From contig CALFVD010000075.1 of assembly GCA_937928005.1 (NCBI GenBank), forward strand, positions 1 to 43,868: a stretch of 43,868 nucleotides of DNA, read 5' to 3'. The position numbers and the translations under genes are program-made. Shown here piece after piece: positions 33,006 through 39,614 of this stretch. Below the pieces are notes generated by a model that saw only the letters and a list, made by a program, of their open reading frames with translations, was not told the DNA's origin and ran no database searches. Position 1 is the stretch's first letter, and the number at the start of each line of letters is the position of its first letter. The stretch comes from an uncultured Neomegalonema sp. (GTDB lineage: Bacteria; Pseudomonadota; Alphaproteobacteria; Rhodobacterales; Rhodobacteraceae).

Positions 33006-35435
33006 ATGGGGAAATCGAAGCAACCCACGACCCTGCCCAACCCTTTCGCCAGATGGTTCGAGGATAAGGGCTGGGTGCCGCATCCCTATCAACTCGACCT
33101 GTTGGATGGCGCGCAAGCAGGCGCATCACAGCTTCTCATTGCGCCAACGGGGGGCGGCAAAACGCTGGCTGGATTCCTACCCTCGCTCATCGGCCTCGCA
33201 GACGGAAAACATGACGGCCTGCACACCCTCTATATCAGCCCGCTCAAGGCGCTTGCCGCCGATATCCGGCGCAACTTGGAGTCCCCCATCGAGGAAATGG
33301 CCCTGCCCATCCGCGTCGAGGACCGTACGGGCGACACCAAGCAAAGCGCGCGGCTCAAGCAGAAGAAGAACCCGCCTCATCTGCTTCTGACCACCCCCGA
33401 AAGCCTCGCCCTGCTGCTGACCGACCCCTATGCCGATCAGATGTTCGGTGGATTGCGCGCGGTTATCGTGGACGAGGCCCATGCGCTGGCGGGCACCAAG
33501 CGCGGTGATCAGCTTGCGCTCTGCATGGCTCGCCTGCGTCGCCTCGCCCCCGACCACCGCCGCACGGGCCTGTCGGCCACGGTCAGTGATGCGGATGCCT
33601 TGGGCGCATGGCTTGATCCGACCGGCACGCGGATCGTAAGGGCACAACCGGGGCCAAAACCCGATATCCGCATCTTGGAGGAGGCAGGACCGCCGCCATG
33701 GTCCGGGATGGGCGGGCGCTATGCCGCATCGGCGGTTCTGGAAGCGGTGAAAGACGCGAAGACGGCGATTATCTTCATCAATACCCGCGCACAGGCAGAA
33801 TTATTCTTTCAGGCGCTCTGGGCCGTCAACGAAGACGATCTGTCCATCGGTCTGCACCATGGTTCACTCGCCAAGGAAACCCGCCAGAAGGTCGAGGCGG
33901 CGATGGGTGCGGGGGAATTGCGCGCCGTTGTCTCCACTTCCTCCCTTGATCTAGGCATCGACTGGGGCGCGGTCGATCTGGTCATTCAGGTCGGTGCGCC
34001 CAAAGGCGTCGCGCGGCTGGTGCAGCGGATTGGACGGGCGAACCACCGTTTTGACACGCCAAGCCGCGCGTTACTGGTGCCCGCTAACCGTTTCGATCTG
34101 ATCGAATGTCGGGCCGCCGTTGAGGCGGTACTGGCGGGTGAGATCGACGGCGAACCGCCCGCGCCCGGCGGCCTAGACGTATTGTGCCAGCATATCCTGC
34201 TCATGGCCTGCTCCGGGCCGTTCGAGGCAGATGCGTTCTTTGAGGAAATCCGGCTGGCCGGACCCTATCGCGACCTCACCCGCGAAGATTTCGACCGCTG
34301 CCTCGATTTCTGCGCCACGGGCGGCTATGCCCTGCGGGCCTATGATCGCTGGAAACGTCTGATGGAGCGCGATGGAAAATGGCAGTTACGCGACCCCCGC
34401 TCCGCCCGCCGCCTCAAGATGAATGTCGGCACCATTGTCGAGGCCGAGACGCTGAACGTGCGGCTGAAAACGGGGCGTAGCCTCAACGGCTTCAAGCTGG
34501 GCGAGGTCGAGGAAGCCTTCGCCGCCACCCTGCGCCCCGGCGACAGCTTTATGATTGGCGGCGAGATCGTGCGGTATCAGGGCGTGCGCGAGATGACGCT
34601 CCAAGTCTCCCGCGACCCCCGTGGTGAGCCGCGCGTACCCGTCTTCGCAGGGTCAAAAATGTCGATGACTACCGCCCTCGCAACCCGTGTCATCGCCATC
34701 ATGGGCGACCCGGAACGATGGGACGACCTGCCGGGCCACACCGCCGAATGGCTACGCCTTCAGGCATCGGTGTCGCAGCTACCGACCCGCGACCGGATGC
34801 TGGTCGAGGGCTTCCCCCGCGACGGCAAGGAACACACGGTCTTCTGGAGTTTCGCGGGCCGCAACGCACACCAGACATTGGGATTGATCCTGACAAAAAG
34901 AATGGAGGAGGCGGGGCTGGCCCCTTTGGGCTTTGTTGCCAACGATTACGCGCTGATGACATGGGGGCTGGACCCGGTGGAGGATGTGGAGGGCTTGCTC
35001 GACGCGAGCGGGCTACGCGATGGGCTGGAGCGGTGGCTGGGCGAATCCACGCTGATGAAGCGCACGTTTCGCAATTCAGCCGTGATCGCGGGCCTGATCG
35101 AACGCCGCTTTCCGGGGATGCAAAAGAGCGGGCGACAAGCAACGGTCAGCTCGGACGTCCTCTACGATACCTTGGTCAAATACGACCCCAACCATTTGAT
35201 GCTGGATATCACCCGGCGCGAAGCGATGCGCGGCATGGTCGATTTCGACCGCATCGAAGAGATGATCGCCCGCATCCGGGGCCGCGTAGACCTCATCCGC
35301 CTCACCCGCCTCTCCCCCCTATCGGCCCCCTTGATGCTAGAGATGGGCCGCGAGCGCGTCGCCGGATCGGCAGAAGAGCGCCTGATCGACGAATTCTTCG
35401 GTGCCGAGGCGATGATGGATGCGTTGGGGGGGTGA
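33006..35435 (+). CDS. Ligase-associated DEXH-box helicase (Lhr-like)
   Basis: 809 residues from the ATG at 33006. Helicase motifs are APTGGGKT at 46-53, TTPESL at 129-134, DEAH at 156-159, SATVSD in motif III, and the second RecA domain with FINTRAQAE, STSSLDLGIDWG and QRIGRANHR. A C-terminal Lhr-core-type region follows. It matches the helicase that usually forms an operon with the ATP-dependent ligase, an exonuclease and a phosphoesterase in DNA-damage response. Here the ligase is 12 kb away. The start is chosen because NPFARWFEDKGW is near the N-terminus in the family; GAGG is only 3 bases from this ATG, so it is not fully certain. Confidence 0.92.
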   Translation: MGKSKQPTTLPNPFARWFEDKGWVPHPYQLDLLDGAQAGASQLLIAPTGGGKTLAGFLPSLIGLADGKHDGLHTLYISPLKALAADIRRNLESPIEEMALPIRVEDRTGDTKQSARLKQKKNPPHLLLTTPESLALLLTDPYADQMFGGLRAVIVDEAHALAGTKRGDQLALCMARLRRLAPDHRRTGLSATVSDADALGAWLDPTGTRIVRAQPGPKPDIRILEEAGPPPWSGMGGRYAASAVLEAVKDAKTAIIFINTRAQAELFFQALWAVNEDDLSIGLHHGSLAKETRQKVEAAMGAGELRAVVSTSSLDLGIDWGAVDLVIQVGAPKGVARLVQRIGRANHRFDTPSRALLVPANRFDLIECRAAVEAVLAGEIDGEPPAPGGLDVLCQHILLMACSGPFEADAFFEEIRLAGPYRDLTREDFDRCLDFCATGGYALRAYDRWKRLMERDGKWQLRDPRSARRLKMNVGTIVEAETLNVRLKTGRSLNGFKLGEVEEAFAATLRPGDSFMIGGEIVRYQGVREMTLQVSRDPRGEPRVPVFAGSKMSMTTALATRVIAIMGDPERWDDLPGHTAEWLRLQASVSQLPTRDRMLVEGFPRDGKEHTVFWSFAGRNAHQTLGLILTKRMEEAGLAPLGFVANDYALMTWGLDPVEDVEGLLDASGLRDGLERWLGESTLMKRTFRNSAVIAGLIERRFPGMQKSGRQATVSSDVLYDTLVKYDPNHLMLDITRREAMRGMVDFDRIEEMIARIRGRVDLIRLTRLSPLSAPLMLEMGRERVAGSAEERLIDEFFGAEAMMDALGG

Positions 35436-35501
35436 GAACATCTTGAAAGGTATCCTTGCGAATTATCGGCGCATAATGATCCATTAGAGATAGCATTTTG
35501 C

Positions 35502-35531
35502 TTGGAATGTTCGGCTATCTCAGCTTATACA
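35502..35531 (+). promoter_or_regulatory. Candidate promoter for the HD-YwgA pair
   Basis: TTGGAA (35502-35507) and TATACA (35526-35531) are 18 bases apart in an AT-rich region, 37 bases before the ATG of the HD gene. They fit a sigma-70-like promoter loosely. No other feature is seen in the 133-bp gap. Confidence 0.35.
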
Positions 35532-35568
35532 GAACATTAAGTGAATCAAGCATGGGTTACATTTACGT

Positions 35569-36945
35569 ATGCCGACAACACAACGTATCCGTGATCCATT
35601 ACATAATATGACCGTTTTCACCGGCGATCATGGTGAGCATCTCTGGCAACTGATGCAAACCCGACCTTTCCAAAGGTTGCGCCGCATCAAACAACTCGCG
35701 TTTTCGGAGATGGTATTCCCCGGCGCAACGCATACCCGGTTCGCACACAGTCTTGGTGTCCTACACACAGCTCAAGATCTGATAGGCGTCGTGAGCCAAG
35801 GACAAGAAGTTCGTAGACGGGACGAGCGTAAGGATCGTGCAACGTCATACGCCGCTCTGCTGCATGATGTTGGGCATGGCCCGTTCAGTCATGCTTTCGA
35901 AAGCGCAATGAAAGATTGCGTCGAAAATTGGAATGATCATGAGGTGCTTAGCCAAAGAATTATACAAGAGACTGAAATTGGAGAAATTCTAAAAGAGGGA
36001 GGTCATGACCTGCCCGGTTTGGTTGCCGACATGCTTCGTGATGACGGAGAAAAGACCATTCACAATGCCGTCGTATCCAGTCAGTTCGATGCAGATCGGC
36101 TCGACTATATGCGCAGAGATCGCCTCATGACCGGATCGCAACATGCGGCAATCGACTTTGAATGGTTGATTGGGAATCTCGAGGTAGGCGAATACACACC
36201 AGTAATCGACGGTGAAGAGTTACAAGCCCAACCCACGCTCGTTCTTGGTCCCAAAGCGGCGCAGGCGGCTGATGGCTACGTCCTTGGATTGTTTCAGCTT
36301 CATCAAACGATCTACAACCATAAGGCTACACGTGGAGTGGAGAAGCTATTCTCCGCCTTGCTGTCTCGTATTTTCGAGCTGAATCGTGATGATCGCACCG
36401 AAGAAATTGGTCTTGATAAGAAACACCAACTGCTCCGATTTTTCAATAATCCTACTGATCTTGATTTGTTTTTGAATCTTGATGATACGGTCATCCTTGG
36501 GTCACTTTCGCTTATGGCAGAAGCGCCTGACCCGACGATATCTCAGTTCGCTAAGCGAATTCGCGACCGTAAACTCTATAGATGCCGTGATATATATGGG
36601 GATGTATATGCGCAGCTTTCCTGTGCAGGGATGACAGATGGCGTCGGTCGCGAGGCCTATCATAAGACCCAAGCGATCCATTTGGAGCTTAGCAAGTATG
36701 GCATTGCTAGTGATGCACAACCACCTCGTATCCTGTGTGATAATGCGAAGAGAGTACCCTACAAAAGCACGAAGGAACCGATCCTCATTAGACAACGAAA
36801 CGGCGATTTACGCGACATAACGGAAACGTCGGATGTGGTACGAAATTTGCGCGTTTTTCACGTCGGACGCGCATATTTCAACCGAGATGACAACGACGCT
36901 GAATCAATAATCAAGGCGGCGATAGACAGGGAGATCGCAAGATGA
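35569..36945 (+). CDS. HD-domain dNTP triphosphohydrolase-like protein (YwfO/EF1143/SAMHD1 type)
   Basis: 458 residues. The start IRDPLHNMTVF, the segment PFQRLRRIKQLAFSEMVFPG, and GATHTRFAHSLGV with metal ligand His 60 are typical. The ligands His 99 and Asp 100 are in ALLHDVGHGPFSHAFE, and a further Asp lies in SSQFDADRLDYMRRD near 174-179. The family includes dNTP triphosphohydrolases that lower cellular dNTP pools and may be allosterically regulated. It overlaps the YwgA-like gene by ATGA. It is distinctly AT-richer than the surroundings, so the pair was probably acquired. Confidence 0.88.
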   Translation: MPTTQRIRDPLHNMTVFTGDHGEHLWQLMQTRPFQRLRRIKQLAFSEMVFPGATHTRFAHSLGVLHTAQDLIGVVSQGQEVRRRDERKDRATSYAALLHDVGHGPFSHAFESAMKDCVENWNDHEVLSQRIIQETEIGEILKEGGHDLPGLVADMLRDDGEKTIHNAVVSSQFDADRLDYMRRDRLMTGSQHAAIDFEWLIGNLEVGEYTPVIDGEELQAQPTLVLGPKAAQAADGYVLGLFQLHQTIYNHKATRGVEKLFSALLSRIFELNRDDRTEEIGLDKKHQLLRFFNNPTDLDLFLNLDDTVILGSLSLMAEAPDPTISQFAKRIRDRKLYRCRDIYGDVYAQLSCAGMTDGVGREAYHKTQAIHLELSKYGIASDAQPPRILCDNAKRVPYKSTKEPILIRQRNGDLRDITETSDVVRNLRVFHVGRAYFNRDDNDAESIIKAAIDREIAR

Positions 36946-37460
36946 CTGGGCAAAACAGGAACATCGTTTCCGAGACAATCGGTACTGCGGGGGGGCGGAT
37001 CGTAGGCCGGACTCGTTTGCAGAAGATTTTCTATATGCTTGAGGTCGCCGGATATGGTTCCGGCTTTCGGTTCGACTACAAGCATTATGGCCCATACAGC
37101 GAGGACCTTACGTCTGCAGTTCAGATGAGCATCTTGATGGGAACTTTAGAAGAGAAAAAAGAAGCCTCGCAGTCGGGGCATCGATACTCAGTATTTACGT
37201 CCAGCGAAAACTTAGGTTTTGAGGTAACACCAGCGAAAGAGACGATGCTCTCTATTATGCGAGAGGCGTCATCAATCGAGCTAGAACTTGCTGCCACGGC
37301 TGTCCTTTTGTCTCGCGATGGCTTTGCAGAAGACCCCTGGGGGGAAACCGCACGGCGCAAGCCTGAGAAGGCTGAACGTGGACGGCTCGAAAAAGCTAAA
37401 GTATTGCTAAAAAAAATCAGCAGCATCGAGACACCCGATCCTATACCGGCACTTTCTTAG
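36942..37460 (+). CDS. YwgA-like protein
   Basis: 172 residues. The motif GRTRLQKIFYMLEVAGYGSGF near residue 22 (cited here as RTRLQKIFYMLE) followed by RFDYKHYGPYSEDL is the signature of YwgA-type proteins, also seen in DUF4065-related proteins. The C-terminal part is a charged helix. The function is unknown. In Bacillus I recall ywgA beside the HD gene ywfO, the same pairing as here, which suggests the two form a conserved functional unit, perhaps regulator and dNTPase. Translation is coupled to the HD gene by ATGA. AT-rich like its partner. Confidence 0.75.
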   Translation: MTGQNRNIVSETIGTAGGRIVGRTRLQKIFYMLEVAGYGSGFRFDYKHYGPYSEDLTSAVQMSILMGTLEEKKEASQSGHRYSVFTSSENLGFEVTPAKETMLSIMREASSIELELAATAVLLSRDGFAEDPWGETARRKPEKAERGRLEKAKVLLKKISSIETPDPIPALS

Positions 37461-37475
37461 CAAATAGACGAATAA

Positions 37476-37922
37476 TCACCCCAACCCCTTCCCATCGTTC
37501 CACCAACGGTGCGGGTTGTCGCGGTTGGGGTCATAGGCCGCGCGACTGGCCCAATCCTCGCGCAGGTAAATCACCGGCTCCTCATAGTGATGCACATGCA
37601 GGATCGCGCTCATCACCCGGTTCAGCATTGCCGTATCCCGCTCGATGGAGATTTTTAGCTCGACCATCGGATAGGTATCCGTCGTACCCGGCGCAAAACC
37701 CTCGACATGGGTGGTGGTGGTCGATCCGGCCATCGGTTGCGCCGTCTCAATGCCCACCGCCGAGACGCTGGCATTGCGCTGATACCGCCCATAGGCCAGC
37801 GGATTCACCGCCATGACGGCATCGAGGATGCGGTCGGTATCGCTCTCCCGCGTCTGAATTTCCAGCGTCCAGACTGGCACGAACGACCCGCTATCGCTGC
37901 GGTAGTCTGCCAATGCGCTCAT
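37476..37922 (-). CDS. Small PII/CutA-like or NIF3-like fold protein, unknown function
   Basis: 148 residues. Alternating strands and helices with VWTLEIQTRESDTDRILDAV near residue 17, and SAILHVHHYEEPVIYLREDW near 105 (the HxYEEP pattern also seen in NIF3/YqfO insert and CutA-like domains), suggest a small ferredoxin-like fold. No catalytic motif can be assigned. It overlaps the 59-residue gene upstream (ATGA at 37919-37922), so the two are one unit, under the divergent WYL regulator's likely control. Confidence 0.65.
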   Translation of the reverse strand: MSALADYRSDSGSFVPVWTLEIQTRESDTDRILDAVMAVNPLAYGRYQRNASVSAVGIETAQPMAGSTTTTHVEGFAPGTTDTYPMVELKISIERDTAMLNRVMSAILHVHHYEEPVIYLREDWASRAAYDPNRDNPHRWWNDGKGLG

Positions 37923-38098
37923 GTGTATCGCCCCGGTCCAAGCAACTCGAAAGCCGTGATCTCGAACTCATAAAGCCCCGTACCATCCGGCGTCTGGGCG
38001 CGGGCGATTAGCTTGCCATCCTCGTCGTGATAGACGGCATGGGCCGTGTGAAGGGCGCGGTAGCAATGGTCGCCATTGGGATAGATGTACTTGATCAT
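37919..38098 (-). CDS. 59-residue protein of unknown function
   Basis: A short gene encoding 59 residues, beginning MIKYIYPNGDHCYRALHTAH and ending FELLGPGRYT. AAGGA lies 9 bases before the ATG at 38098, and the stop overlaps the start of the 148-residue gene as ATGA. Just upstream, an eight-codon reading frame (MDMKETPK, 38095-38121) with a GGGGGA site overlaps this start as ATGA too and could be a coupling leader. I do not recognise the family. Coding character and the two overlaps support a real gene. Confidence 0.7.
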   Translation of the reverse strand: MIKYIYPNGDHCYRALHTAHAVYHDEDGKLIARAQTPDGTGLYEFEITAFELLGPGRYT

Positions 38099-38165
38099 TT
38101 GGGCGTTTCCTTCATGTCCATATCGGTTTCCCCCTATTCGACGTTCAGGGGTTGATACTGGTTGC

Positions 38166-38189
38166 CTGCTGACAGCATCCTGTCAGCAG
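38166..38189. promoter_or_regulatory. Perfect 10-bp palindromic operator between divergent genes
   Basis: CTGCTGACAG (38166-38175), a 4-base spacer CATC, then CTGTCAGCAG (38180-38189): a perfect inverted repeat. It lies 16 bases before the start of the WYL regulator and about 68 bases before the 59-residue gene on the other strand. That placement fits autoregulation plus control of the divergent pair by a dimeric repressor or activator. Confidence 0.75.
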
Positions 38190-38204
38190 CCTTCGGGAGA
38201 CGCC

Positions 38205-38888
38205 ATGAGCCGCAGCGACCGCATGTTCGAGATTATCCAGATGCTGCGCGGGGCCAAGCGGCCCCTGACGGCGGCAATGCTGGGCGAGCGGCTGGAGGTG
38301 ACGCCCCGCACCGTCTATCGTGATATCGCTGCGCTACAGGCCCAGCGCGTGCCGGTCGAGGGCGAGGCGGGTGTCGGCTATATCCTGCGCCCCGGCTACG
38401 ATCTGCCACCCCTGATGTTCAGCGCCGAGGAACTCGACGCCATCGCCACCGGCCTGTCGATGCTACGCCGCACGCCGGATGCGGGGCTGAACGATGCGGC
38501 GGAGGCAGCTTTCGCCAAGATCGTCGCGGTTTTGCCAACCGGCGGTCCCTATGATCCAGACGACCCGATCATGGTCACGTCGCAATGGCATGATGTGCCA
38601 GACGCGACCATAGACCCCGAAATCCTACGCCGGGCAATCCGGGAAGAGGCGGGCTTAACCCTGACCTATGGCGACAAGAAGGGCGCAAAAACGCAGCGCG
38701 ATATCCTGCCGCTCGCCCTCGTCTATTACATCGGATCACAGGTCATCGCGGCATGGTGCGAGCTACGCGAGGACTTTCGGCATTTTCGCATTGATAGGAT
38801 TGTGGACTGCAAACCGAACGGGCGTACATTCCGGGGCGAAGGCCATGCGCTGCGCCTTCTTTGGCGTGAAGAACACGATATCGAATGA
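38205..38888 (+). CDS. YafY-like HTH/WYL-domain transcriptional regulator
   Basis: 227 residues from the ATG at 38205 (GGGAGA upstream). The N-terminal winged helix-turn-helix is RMFEIIQMLRGAKRPLTAAM followed by EVTPRTVYRDIAALQAQRVPV; the C-terminal WYL-like domain has REEAGLTLTYGDKKG near 145 and LPLALVYYIGSQVIAAWC near 170, ending in RHFRIDRI. WYL domains bind ligands such as nucleotides or nucleic acids. The perfect palindrome just upstream is a likely binding site, also facing the small divergent genes. The target function is unknown. Confidence 0.9.
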   Translation: MSRSDRMFEIIQMLRGAKRPLTAAMLGERLEVTPRTVYRDIAALQAQRVPVEGEAGVGYILRPGYDLPPLMFSAEELDAIATGLSMLRRTPDAGLNDAAEAAFAKIVAVLPTGGPYDPDDPIMVTSQWHDVPDATIDPEILRRAIREEAGLTLTYGDKKGAKTQRDILPLALVYYIGSQVIAAWCELREDFRHFRIDRIVDCKPNGRTFRGEGHALRLLWREEHDIE

Positions 38889-38891
38889 CAG

Positions 38892-39506
38892 TCACGCCCC
38901 ATCGAGGACGAAGGCGAAATCGTTGCTCTCGAAACGGGCCTGCTGAAATGGATCGGCGGCGAATCCCGTGCGCAGGTCGTGGCGGGCATGGACCGCATAG
39001 CCCTCCCCATCCAACCGCCGCACCTCCAGTTCCGCCCGGTCGAGATCGACCAGCCAGTACCACCCGATCCCAAGAATGGCATAGTCCCGCGCCTTCGGCC
39101 CCCGGTCCCGCTCGGCGGTAGCCGGGGAAAGCACCTCGCAGACCCAATCGGGCGCAATGGGGCAGTAGCCCGCATCATTTACCCGGTAGCGCGCCGCCCG
39201 CCATCCGCCGAGGTCGGGAATCTTGGGGCGCCGGACTCCGTCCGACCCCGTGATATCCTTGAGGTCGGGCACCGAGACGATGATCCATCCTTCATCTGGA
39301 TCAGCATACCCCTGACTGTAGGAAGCGTCGATCCTACCGCCCAAGCGATTCTGGAGAACGCCATGCGCGTTGATCGGCGAGGGCTGCGTCACCAGCGTAT
39401 CCCCAATCACTTCCCAGCGGCGGTGTTCCACCGGATCGGCGGCGGCCACCGCAGCCATGATCTGATGCGGTGTGGGGTTCTCCGGTAGGTCAAGTTCAAT
39501 CTTCAT
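38892..39506 (-). CDS. Uma2 family (DUF820) putative endonuclease
   Basis: 204 residues. The family's PD-(D/E)xK-like core is visible: RPKIPDLGGW near residue 92, then DWVCEVLSPATAERDR near 120 with KARDYAILGIGWYWLVD following. Uma2 proteins are widespread in cyanobacteria and other bacteria, often in many copies; the cellular role is not established. It is convergent with the WYL regulator, separated by 3 bases, and divergent from pgi. Confidence 0.85.
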   Translation of the reverse strand: MKIELDLPENPTPHQIMAAVAAADPVEHRRWEVIGDTLVTQPSPINAHGVLQNRLGGRIDASYSQGYADPDEGWIIVSVPDLKDITGSDGVRRPKIPDLGGWRAARYRVNDAGYCPIAPDWVCEVLSPATAERDRGPKARDYAILGIGWYWLVDLDRAELEVRRLDGEGYAVHARHDLRTGFAADPFQQARFESNDFAFVLDGA

Positions 39507-39614
39507 AGTCCTATTCTATAGCGCATCCCGCGACGGCCCGGAAGAGGGATGCTAGACCTCAAGGTAGGGTACGATAGATTGCTGCGGGACAAGCCGAAGG
39601 AGGGCAAGGCGAAC

